From positions 1-18,188 of the forward strand of contig JAHIUL010000147.1 in NCBI GenBank assembly GCA_018817195.1: a stretch of 18,188 bases of DNA, written 5' to 3'. The position numbers and the translations under genes are program-made. Positions 1 to 5,816 of this stretch are shown in pieces. Under the pieces are notes generated by a model that was not told the DNA's origin, did not search any database, and saw nothing but the letters and a program-made list of their open reading frames with translations. Every line of letters begins with the position of its first letter. Position 1 is the first letter of the stretch. This DNA is from Candidatus Margulisiibacteriota bacterium (GTDB taxonomy: Bacteria; Margulisbacteria; WOR-1; O2-12-FULL-45-9).

Positions 1-1
1 G

Positions 2-604
2 AGGCCTATGGCCAATGACAACAGAACGCTTGGCCGGTTTCATTTAGACGGCATTCCCCCTGCCCCGCGCGGCATTCCCCAAGTTGAAGTTACTTTTGAT
101 ATTGATGCCAACGGCATTTTAAATGTTAAAGCTAAAGACAAAGGCACCAACAAAGAGCAAAAGATAACTATCACTGCATCTTCGGGCCTGTCAAAAGAAG
201 AAATTGATAAGATGCAAAAAGAAGCAGAGGCTCATTCTGCAGAAGATAAAAAGAAAAAAGAAGAAATCGACCTAAGAAATCAGGCTGATGGCTTAGCTTA
301 TACAGCTGAAAAGACCATCAAAGATGCTGGCGATAAGGTTGAAGCAGCAGACAAAGAAAAAGTGGAAAAAGCCATTGCTGAAGTACGCAAAGCGCTTGAA
401 GGAAAAGATTCTGCACAAATTAAGCAAACCTTTGAAGCATTGCAGAAAGATGTTTATGAGGTTTCAGCTAAGATTTATAAAACAACAGGAGAAGGAACAG
501 GCCAAGGACCAGGAGGACAAGGCGAAAACCCTTCGACAGGCTCAGGGCAAGGCAAGACAGTAGACGCTGAAGCTGAAGTAAAAGAAGAAGATAAAAGTAA
601 ATAA
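2..604 (+). CDS. dnaK: Chaperone DnaK (Hsp70), C-terminal part; 5' end outside window
   Basis: Hsp70 chaperone that binds exposed hydrophobic segments of client proteins in an ATP-driven cycle with DnaJ and GrpE in the cytoplasm. The frame is open from base 2 and begins in the conserved stretch [14 protein letters not shown], so this is the end of a longer gene and the ATG at base 8 is internal. What follows is the substrate-binding beta domain ([13 protein letters not shown], then [13 protein letters not shown]), the helical lid rich in Lys and Glu, and a disordered tail ending VKEEDKSK. The usual DnaK terminal motif is recognisable as [11 protein letters not shown]. The tail is Gly/Gln-rich and contains PSTGSGQGK, encoded by a repeat-like element at 529-547. 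The stop codon shares one base with the dnaJ start (TAATG), so the two are very probably translationally coupled. Identification is secure; only about 200 residues are visible. Confidence 0.97.
   Translation, partial: RPMANDNRTLGRFHLDGIPPAPRGIPQVEVTFDIDANGILNVKAKDKGTNKEQKITITASSGLSKEEIDKMQKEAEAHSAEDKKKKEEIDLRNQADGLAYTAEKTIKDAGDKVEAADKEKVEKAIAEVRKALEGKDSAQIKQTFEALQKDVYEVSAKIYKTTGEGTGQGPGGQGENPSTGSGQGKTVDAEAEVKEEDKSK
529..547. repeat. Short repeat-like palindromic element inside the dnaK tail
   Basis: The 19 bases CCCTTCGACAGGCTCAGGG form an imperfect palindrome, with outer arms CCCT and AGGG. They lie in frame in the disordered C-terminal tail of DnaK and encode PSTGSGQG. From memory, close variants of this sequence are dispersed in many bacterial and metagenome genomes, where they leave the peptide PEPVEG on the other strand. 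Only one copy lies in this window, so its repeat status rests on recall and not on copies seen here. Confidence 0.5.
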
Positions 605-1677
605 TGGCAAAAGGCAGCCGTGATTACTATGAAATACTTGGCGTTGACAAGAAGGCTTCGCCTGACGAAATAAAGCGCGCTTACCGCAAACTTGCCCGCC
701 AATATCATCCAGATGTTAACAAAGAAACTGGCTCAGATGAAAAATTTAAAGAAATAAACGAAGCCTACCAAACGTTATCTGCCCCTAACAAGCGCTCGCA
801 ATATGATTATTACGGCACAGCCGGCGGACCAGGAGGCGGCCCTGGCGGATTTGAAGGCTTTGACTTTGGCGGCCAGGGCTTTGATTTTGGCGGTTTTGGA
901 GATCTTAATGATATAGTTAACAACTTCTTTGGTGGAGGTAGACGCACCCGTCAAGAACGTGGGGCGGATCTACGCTATGACCTAAGGATTTCGCTTGAAG
1001 AAGCAGCCAAGGGAATTGAAAGAGAGCTTAATATCACCCATTTTGTTTCCTGCCAAACCTGCAAAGGCAGCGGCGCCAAGCCTGGCTCAAAACCAAAACA
1101 ATGTTCAACCTGCAAAGGCAGCGGACAAGTCAGAAAAAGCCAGCGCACAATTCTTGGCAGTTTTACCCGGGTAGCAACCTGCCCGGCCTGTGGCGGCAGC
1201 GGCGAAATAATTTCGTCACCCTGCAGCGACTGCCGGGGCGACGGCAGGGTTAAGAAAAGCCATAAGATAAAAGTTAAAGTCCCGGCTGGCATTGATTCCG
1301 GCTACCGTCTGCGCGTGGCTGGCAGCGGTGATGCGGGCAGAAAAGGCGCGCCGCCCGGCGATTTATACATATTTGTCCAGGTTGAACCCCATCATTTATT
1401 TAACAGAGACGGCGCGGACATTTTTTATCGCACCACGATATCATTTGTGCAAGCCATACTGGGAGATGAAATAGAGGTCCCTACCCTGGACGGTAAAGCC
1501 ACCTTAAAAATCCCCCGCGGTACACAGCCCAATACACGTTTTAGAATTAAGGAACAAGGCATGCCTCACCTCCAGCACAAGGAAAAAGGCAACCTTTATG
1601 TGCTGGTTGAGATTGAAATTCCCAGCAAATTAAACAAGGCTCAGGAAGAACTGCTTAAAAAATATAAAAATGCATAG
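604..1677 (+). CDS. dnaJ: Chaperone DnaJ (Hsp40)
   Basis: Co-chaperone that delivers clients to DnaK and stimulates its ATPase. Full-length at 357 residues. The J domain spans about residues 6-70 with the essential HPD at 35-37. It is followed by a Gly/Phe-rich linker (about 75-115), a zinc-binding region with four CxxCxGxG repeats (CQTCKGSG, CSTCKGSG, CPACGGSG, CSDCRGDG), and the two C-terminal client-binding barrels. All eight zinc cysteines are present. The ATG overlaps the dnaK stop by one base and has no Shine-Dalgarno of its own, so initiation probably relies on ribosomes finishing dnaK. The gene overlaps rsmE by 8 bases at its end. The dnaK-dnaJ-rsmE order is a common bacterial heat-shock arrangement. 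Confidence 0.98.
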   Translation: MAKGSRDYYEILGVDKKASPDEIKRAYRKLARQYHPDVNKETGSDEKFKEINEAYQTLSAPNKRSQYDYYGTAGGPGGGPGGFEGFDFGGQGFDFGGFGDLNDIVNNFFGGGRRTRQERGADLRYDLRISLEEAAKGIERELNITHFVSCQTCKGSGAKPGSKPKQCSTCKGSGQVRKSQRTILGSFTRVATCPACGGSGEIISSPCSDCRGDGRVKKSHKIKVKVPAGIDSGYRLRVAGSGDAGRKGAPPGDLYIFVQVEPHHLFNRDGADIFYRTTISFVQAILGDEIEVPTLDGKATLKIPRGTQPNTRFRIKEQGMPHLQHKEKGNLYVLVEIEIPSKLNKAQEELLKKYKNA

Positions 1678-2368
1678 ATTTTTTGCCCCCCAAGACCAAA
1701 TACCAACAATTACCGGCTCAGACGCTCATCAAATTAAAAATGTCCTGCGGCTAAAAATCGGTGATCAAATTGAGCTTTTAGACGGCACCGGTAAAATCCA
1801 TACATCAAAGATCATAAAAATAGAACAAAATAAAATAGATTGCGAAATCTTAACTACTAAACAAGATAAGGCTGAATCAAAAATAAAAGTAACTTTAGCC
1901 CAATGCCTGCCTAAAGCAAAAAAAATGGATTTAATTATCCAAAAATGCACTGAGCTAGGCGTTAACCAGATAATCCCTACACTTTCAGAAAGATCAATTG
2001 CTAAGGGAGAAAAAGCAGACCGCTGGCAAAAAATAGCTAAAGAAGCAGCTGAACAATCAGGCCGATCGATAATTCCAGAAATCAGCCCGCTCACAAAATT
2101 TGAAGATGTGCTAAAAATGAAATCAAACTTTGATCTAGCCTTAATTCCCTGGGAACTAGAAAAAGAAACCAGTTTAAAATCGATCCTAACCACCTATCAA
2201 CCTATCAAGCTTTTGGTGCTAATCGGCCCTGAAGGCGGCTTTTCCCAAGAAGAAATCGAGCTCGCCCAACAAGCTGGCTTTACCTCAGTCAGTTTAGGCC
2301 AACGAATCCTGCGCACAGAGACAGCTGGTATGGCAATTTTAGCCATGATCATCTATGCTTCTGAATAA
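1670..2368 (+). CDS. rsmE: 16S rRNA (uracil1498-N3)-methyltransferase RsmE
   Basis: SPOUT-fold methyltransferase that uses S-adenosylmethionine to methylate N3 of U1498 in 16S rRNA, at the decoding region of the 30S subunit. At 232 residues it has normal family length. The N-terminal PUA-like RNA-binding part opens MHRFFAP. The C-terminal knot region shows the cofactor loop IGPEGGFSQEE at about residues 185-195 and LGQRILRTETA at about 209-219, both hallmarks of RsmE. The start lies 8 bases inside dnaJ in another frame, without a visible Shine-Dalgarno, so coupling to dnaJ translation is likely. The stop is followed after two bases by the start of the next gene, placing it in the dnaK operon. 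Confidence 0.96.
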   Translation: MHRFFAPQDQIPTITGSDAHQIKNVLRLKIGDQIELLDGTGKIHTSKIIKIEQNKIDCEILTTKQDKAESKIKVTLAQCLPKAKKMDLIIQKCTELGVNQIIPTLSERSIAKGEKADRWQKIAKEAAEQSGRSIIPEISPLTKFEDVLKMKSNFDLALIPWELEKETSLKSILTTYQPIKLLVLIGPEGGFSQEEIELAQQAGFTSVSLGQRILRTETAGMAILAMIIYASE

Positions 2369-2370
2369 CT

Positions 2371-2958
2371 ATGGTTAAATTATTGGCCTGGCTATTTTGG
2401 AAGTTCAACTCATTTATTGCTTCCAGACTTAATTACCAGGTCACCAATGAACCAACCGGCCCGGCCCTGTTTGCTTTCTGGCACGGACAATCCTTCCCGG
2501 TCTTTTTCTGGGCCAAACACCGCAAATTGTGCATCCATCCGACCGATAGCTGGCGCGGTGATATTCTTGCTTTCCTGGCAGAAAAATACAAATACAAAGT
2601 TGTAAGATATCCTGAAAAAGGCACACCGCTTGAAAGAAGCGAAAAAATATCCCAATTACTTATGTTGCTAGCTGCTGGCTGCGATGCAGCAATAGCAGTT
2701 GACGGCCCCCCTCCTCCACTTAAACATCACCAGGCCAAAGCCGGCATTATTTATCTTTCCAAAAAAAGCCAGCTGCCCATTGTTCCTGTGGGAATAAAAA
2801 TGAAAAGAAAAATAAGCCTGCCCTGGCGCTGGGATAAATATGAAATTCCCCTGCCCCGGTCAGGGGTAATTATTAATTTTGGCAATCCGGTTATAGCAAC
2901 AGATAAAACTACAACGCAAGAGCTTGAAGGATTGCTTGCTCAGCTTGCCGCGGAATAA
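2371..2958 (+). CDS. DUF374-family lysophospholipid acyltransferase-like protein
   Basis: A 195-residue protein of the DUF374 type, related to acyltransferases that add acyl chains to lipid A or lysophospholipids at the inner membrane. Family marks are FAFWHGQSFPVFFW near residue 31, the internal PTDSWRGDILA, the loop AIAVDGPPPPLKHH and the following strand LPIVPVGIKM. The canonical loop reads DGPRGP; here it is DGPPPP, a departure that could affect substrate contacts. The exact substrate cannot be told from sequence. It is the last gene of the dnaK operon, beginning 2 bases after rsmE. Its final 50 bases overlap the convergent hydrolase gene on the other strand. If it acts on lipid A precursors, it supports a diderm envelope. 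Confidence 0.85.
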   Translation: MVKLLAWLFWKFNSFIASRLNYQVTNEPTGPALFAFWHGQSFPVFFWAKHRKLCIHPTDSWRGDILAFLAEKYKYKVVRYPEKGTPLERSEKISQLLMLLAAGCDAAIAVDGPPPPLKHHQAKAGIIYLSKKSQLPIVPVGIKMKRKISLPWRWDKYEIPLPRSGVIINFGNPVIATDKTTTQELEGLLAQLAAE

Positions 2959-3661
2959 CAAAATGCGGCAAATTGATCTGAATTTCAGAATAATCTAATT
3001 TTTCAAAATTAGGAACACTTTTTAATGATAACTGCTGACTGCTGTGGGGAACCGCGCCATCCCCTTTTTCTCTGAATAAGAATAAGTTTACCAGCCAATG
3101 GGGTAAATCCTTTGTATCACTTAAGACTGACACATATTTAACATTCTCTGGCATATTTTTTGAGTTCAATTGTTTCAGAAAACTTGAATGCGGCCGCATT
3201 GCCCAGGCTGCAGGAGACAACAATAAAACTCCTCTCAAAAAAGATGAGACTTCCCAAACCAAAGCGATCAAACAAAAAAATAACGGCCAAACATAATTAT
3301 ACCCAAACAGCCCAATAATTATTAAGGCCAGCGGCAGCCAATTAAAAAAGAGCCCGATACTCCCTAAGTTAGGGGCACTCAATAAGATTAACTTTTCAAC
3401 TTTATGCGAATCCTTATAATCAGCTAAATACTGGCGGGCAACTAATCCACCCATCGAGTGGCAAATCAGGATTACTTTCTCTTCTTTGGTCTGCTTTAAG
3501 ACATTGTCAATAAACTTACCCAGTTCAGGAACCTGATTGGCAGGATTAGCAAAACGGTTAGAAAATGAAATATAGAAGGAAGCATGGTCAGGAATCTTAA
3601 AGTTCTTCCACGCTTTGGCAGATGCTCCAATCCCGTGAACATATATTACTGGATAACCCAT
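2909..3661 (-). CDS. Alpha/beta hydrolase with central membrane hairpin (lipase/esterase-like)
   Basis: A 250-residue serine hydrolase. It begins VIYVHGIGASAKAW, the strand and oxyanion-loop signature of lipase-like alpha/beta hydrolases. The nucleophile elbow is CHSMGG with Ser69; plausible partners are Asp201 (GDGAVP) and His233 (LPHFV). Between the elbow and the acid, residues about 107-137 form a very hydrophobic segment (LPLALIIIGLFGYNYVW and on) that looks like a membrane hairpin or lid, so the enzyme probably sits on a membrane and acts on lipid or acyl esters. There is no signal peptide. The start follows a short leader containing a hairpin (3670-3694). The gene is divergent from mtaB and overlaps the DUF374 gene by 50 bases at its 3' end. 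The substrate is unknown. Confidence 0.8.
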   Translation of the reverse strand: MGYPVIYVHGIGASAKAWKNFKIPDHASFYISFSNRFANPANQVPELGKFIDNVLKQTKEEKVILICHSMGGLVARQYLADYKDSHKVEKLILLSAPNLGSIGLFFNWLPLALIIIGLFGYNYVWPLFFCLIALVWEVSSFLRGVLLLSPAAWAMRPHSSFLKQLNSKNMPENVKYVSVLSDTKDLPHWLVNLFLFREKGDGAVPHSSQQLSLKSVPNFEKLDYSEIQINLPHFVIPRQAEQAILQALAL

Positions 3662-3669
3662 TTGGCTTC

Positions 3670-3694
3670 ACCCTGAACCATTACGGTTCAGGGT
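3670..3694. repeat. 10-bp inverted repeat in the hydrolase leader
   Basis: The arms ACCCTGAACC and GGTTCAGGGT are perfect complements around a 5-base loop (ATTAC). On the minus strand the element lies at the very start of the predicted hydrolase transcript, and its 3' arm covers part of the AGGGTGA sequence that could serve as ribosome binding site 6 bases before the ATG. It may be a dispersed palindrome or a small RNA switch; the sequence alone does not decide. Confidence 0.6.
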
Positions 3695-3697
3695 TCA

Positions 3698-3706
3698 ATT
3701 ATAACA
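3698..3706 (-). promoter_or_regulatory. Extended -10 promoter of the hydrolase gene
   Basis: On the minus strand this reads TGT-TATAAT, a perfect -10 hexamer with the TGn extension. The predicted transcription start is near 3691, giving a leader of about 30 bases that begins inside the 3670-3694 hairpin. No convincing -35 is seen. Confidence 0.6.
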
Positions 3707-3713
3707 CAGGGAA

Positions 3714-3722
3714 TGCTATTAT
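3714..3722 (+). promoter_or_regulatory. Extended -10 promoter of mtaB, predicted leaderless
   Basis: TGC-TATTAT ends exactly 6 bases before the GTG start of mtaB, so the expected transcription start falls on the G of GTG at 3729. A weak -35-like TTCAAT lies 17 bases upstream (3694-3699). There is no Shine-Dalgarno between this site and the start. An overlapping TATAAT at 3720-3725 is too close to the start to be the main element unless transcription begins inside the gene. Confidence 0.55.
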
Positions 3723-3728
3723 AATTAT

Positions 3729-4919
3729 GTGAAGAAAGCTGCTTTTTATACTTTAGGCTGTCGAGCTAACCAACACCAGACATTTTGTTTGGAATGTCAA
3801 ATGTCCAACCCGCCTGCCGGACGGGCAGGTGACAAATGTCAAATTGTTAATTTTAACGAAACTGCTGACATCTACATTATCAATACTTGCACAGTTACGT
3901 ATGATGCAGAAAGAAAATCAAGGCAAGCCATCAGGCGGGCTATCAGACAAAACCCAAAGGCAAAAATAATCGTAACCGGCTGTTACTCAAAACTTGAGCC
4001 AGACAAACTACTCAAAGAATTCTCTCAAATTGAGATAATAGATGTCCCTTCCCTAGCATCTAGCATCCAGCCGCTAGGCCCCCAAATCCGCGCCAATCTC
4101 ATGATCCAGGACGGCTGTGAGCATTTCTGCTCCTATTGTATTGTTCCTTATGCCCGCGGGAAAATTAAGAGCAAACCATTAAGACAAGTCATTGAGGAAG
4201 CCAACCAATTAGTTAAAGCCGGCGCAAGAGAAATAGTCCTGACCGGAATTAACCTTGGAACTTATGAAAATGACCTGGCTACCGTTATCCGGCATCTAGC
4301 ATCTATTAAGAATCTTCTCCGTATCCGCTTAAGCTCACTTGAGCCAATGTACATCAAAAAGGAATTAATTGATTCGATCGCTCAAAATCCCAAAGTTTGC
4401 CAGCACCTGCACCTTCCCCTGCAAAGCGGGAACAACGATATTCTTAAAAGTATGAATAGAAATTACTCAAGCGCACATTATTTTGATTTAGTCAATTACA
4501 TCAGGGAAAAAATGCCCGACTGCGGCATCACCACAGATGTTATTGTTGGCTTCCCGGGTGAAGGCAATAAAGAATTTCAGCAAACTGTTGATTTGATAGG
4601 AAAAATCAAATTTAGCCGTTTACATGTTTTTTCTTATTCAAAAAGAAAAGGCACTGCTGCAGCAGATTTCTCCAATCAGGTAGATGAAAAAACCAAAAAA
4701 ACCAGAAATAAAACCTTACGTAAACTTGGAACAAGGTTAATGGTTGAGTTTGCCAATCAATACATAAACAAACAAGTAGAGATTTTAGTTGAACAAGCAG
4801 GCACAGGCATAACAAGAAATTACATTCGGGTCATTTACCATAAAAAAGAAGGCGAAGTTGGTCAACTCCGCCTTCTTAAAATAAATCAGGTCTTACCAGA
4901 CCACTGTCTTGCCAGCTAA
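3729..4919 (+). CDS. mtaB: tRNA t6A37 methylthiotransferase MtaB-like (radical SAM)
   Basis: Radical-SAM enzyme expected to convert t6A37 to ms2t6A37 in tRNAs reading ANN codons. Start is GTG (GTGAAGAAAGCT), giving MKKAAFYTLGC. The N-terminal methylthiotransferase domain has its three cluster cysteines: Cys11 (TLGC), Cys54 (INTCTV) and Cys85 (VTGCY). The radical-SAM motif is Cys130-x3-Cys134-x2-Cys137 (CEHFCSYC). A shortened TRAM-like RNA-binding domain closes the protein (VEILVEQ...TRNYIRVIY). At 396 residues it is somewhat short. Residues about 20-38 (CLECQMSNPPAGRAGDKCQ) replace an otherwise conserved helix and come from a palindrome flanked by direct repeats; residues 108-116 (SLASSIQPL) come from a 7-base tandem repeat. 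Its 3' coding end also contains the terminator of the opposing operon. Family is sure; activity despite the insertion is inferred. Confidence 0.93.
   Translation: MKKAAFYTLGCRANQHQTFCLECQMSNPPAGRAGDKCQIVNFNETADIYIINTCTVTYDAERKSRQAIRRAIRQNPKAKIIVTGCYSKLEPDKLLKEFSQIEIIDVPSLASSIQPLGPQIRANLMIQDGCEHFCSYCIVPYARGKIKSKPLRQVIEEANQLVKAGAREIVLTGINLGTYENDLATVIRHLASIKNLLRIRLSSLEPMYIKKELIDSIAQNPKVCQHLHLPLQSGNNDILKSMNRNYSSAHYFDLVNYIREKMPDCGITTDVIVGFPGEGNKEFQQTVDLIGKIKFSRLHVFSYSKRKGTAAADFSNQVDEKTKKTRNKTLRKLGTRLMVEFANQYINKQVEILVEQAGTGITRNYIRVIYHKKEGEVGQLRLLKINQVLPDHCLAS
3793..3844. repeat. Palindrome flanked by direct repeats, inserted in frame in mtaB
   Basis: A 10-base direct repeat, AATGTCAAAT, occurs at 3793-3802 and 3835-3844. 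Between them is a hairpin with arms CCTGCC (3813-3818) and GGCAGG (3824-3829) around GGACG. The flanks also show a 7-base period (AATGTCA). The segment encodes SNPPAGRAGDK in MtaB. Palindromes of this kind are, from memory, dispersed in some candidate-phylum genomes. Confidence 0.65.
4053..4068. repeat. 7-base tandem repeat, first copy in mtaB
   Basis: CTAGCATCTAGCATCC consists of two units of a 7-base repeat (CTAGCAT). The core GCATCTAGCATC at 4056-4067 recurs exactly at 4292-4303. It encodes part of SLASSIQPL in a poorly conserved linker of MtaB. Confidence 0.5.
4291..4305. repeat. 7-base tandem repeat, second copy in mtaB
   Basis: GGCATCTAGCATCTA is the second site with the same 12-base core as 4056-4067, again a near-tandem of a 7-base unit. 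It encodes RHLASI at a spot between the radical-SAM strands where length variation is tolerated. Confidence 0.45.
4841..4877 (-). terminator. Intrinsic terminator of the envelope-protein genes, inside mtaB
   Basis: On the minus strand the arms AAGAAGGCGGAGTT and AACTTCGCCTTCTT pair over 14 bp with a GACC tetraloop, followed by a T-run (TTTTTTA counting the last arm bases). One pair is G-U in the minus-strand RNA but a C-A mismatch in the plus-strand RNA, so the structure favours minus-strand transcripts. It lies about 40 bases past the stop of the 4916-5755 gene and entirely within the 3' coding part of mtaB. Confidence 0.8.
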
Positions 4920-5755
4920 AGAACTAAATGTTGGCCAATTTTTACTAAGAAACCCTTGGTTGAATAACCTTCCCTGCGGTTAGCGCCATAACCTACTTCC
5001 CCATAAGTTAAACCGCCCAACCCAGCGTCACCCTGGATGCCGCAATAAACCGCGCCGCCAGGAGCTCCAGCAACATCACTCTTATAAACCGGATAATTAA
5101 CCTGGCCGCCAACATAAGACTGCATTCCAGTCCATTCATCGGGCAAATGCAATATGCCGTCAAAGGTTACCAGGATAGCATTAAATGTATGATCGCTATA
5201 ATCTTTACCATAGGTTCCGCCCAATCCAATCTTATATTTAACTGCATCTTCAGCCATACCCATCATTGGGCCTAATGCCATGGCATCATCCATAATCATG
5301 GCTACACCGCCAATAAATGAAGTAGTTTTACCACTGCCAGTAATATAGCCGCCATCAATCGTTGTCCTTATTCCCAAACCAAACATACTGTCTGGTTGAG
5401 CTTTTTTAGGCACAGCTCTGGGCGCAACAGTTCTCGTTTCTGGAGGAGGAGGCGTTGCCCGCCTTGGAGGCGGTGGCGGCGGAGGAGGAGCCGCTTCTGC
5501 TGCCATGACCTCAGCTTTCCATATCTTCATTTGCTTAATAGTGGCCTTTTTCTGATCCTGAAGCGTCTTAACCCTCTTTAAATTACGCTGTTTGCGATAC
5601 ACTATAATCTTTGCATCCAGTGATTTAAGATAATTATTACCGGCAGCCAATTTTTGGGCAGGAGTACGAGTATCAGCCTGAGCTATAAAACTTCCTAACA
5701 AAACTAAAACAAAAGCAAGCAAAACAAAACAACTAAATAATTTTTTCAATTTCAT
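4916..5755 (-). CDS. Exported coiled-coil / Pro-rich / beta-barrel-like envelope protein
   Basis: Unrecognised 279-residue envelope protein. The start at 5755 is chosen over an ATG 36 bases upstream because GGGGGAT lies just before it and it opens directly into a signal peptide (KLKKLFSCFVLLAF..., likely cleaved after AQA at residue 27). Then come a basic helical stretch (about 30-75), a Pro-rich linker with a run of eight prolines (about 89-105), and a Gly/aromatic-rich C-terminal domain of about 145 residues with alternating patterns typical of outer-membrane strands. This last domain aligns with the end of the neighbouring protein (GEVGYG...STKGFLVKIG against GEIGYG...SHKGVTLLVG). It ends HLVL, without a terminal Phe. 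It has its own strong promoter and a downstream terminator. Its stop overlaps that of mtaB in CTAA. Role in outer-membrane structure is inference. Confidence 0.8.
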   Translation of the reverse strand: MKLKKLFSCFVLLAFVLVLLGSFIAQADTRTPAQKLAAGNNYLKSLDAKIIVYRKQRNLKRVKTLQDQKKATIKQMKIWKAEVMAAEAAPPPPPPPPRRATPPPPETRTVAPRAVPKKAQPDSMFGLGIRTTIDGGYITGSGKTTSFIGGVAMIMDDAMALGPMMGMAEDAVKYKIGLGGTYGKDYSDHTFNAILVTFDGILHLPDEWTGMQSYVGGQVNYPVYKSDVAGAPGGAVYCGIQGDAGLGGLTYGEVGYGANRREGYSTKGFLVKIGQHLVL

Positions 5756-5776
5756 ATCCCCCTTTCTTTTGCGCGG

Positions 5777-5805
5777 ATTATACGGGAACAAAACAGCCTT
5801 GTCAA
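5777..5805 (-). promoter_or_regulatory. Full-consensus -35/-10 promoter with palindromic -35
   Basis: On the minus strand TTGACA (5805-5800) and TATAAT (5782-5777) are separated by 17 bases, a perfect match to the housekeeping sigma-70 consensus. The -35 sits in the inverted repeat CCTTGACAAGG (5797-5807). The start is predicted near 5770, leaving a leader of about 15 bases with the GGGGGAT ribosome site. It gives the 4916-5755 gene strong expression independent of the gene upstream. Confidence 0.8.
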
Positions 5806-5816
5806 GGCACTAATTA

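Noticed and set aside
8..604. dnaK read as a complete short gene from the ATG at base 8
   Set aside because: The frame is open to base 2 and starts in mid-domain of DnaK, so the ATG is an internal methionine.
2848..2866. Hairpin CCCCTG/CAGGGG as a terminator for the hydrolase transcript
   Set aside because: Only 6 bp and no T-run on the minus strand (AATTTCAT follows); too weak to call.
5756..5791. Upstream ATG at 5791 for the distal envelope gene
   Set aside because: It falls between the -35 and -10 of the promoter and would add 12 charged residues before the signal peptide.
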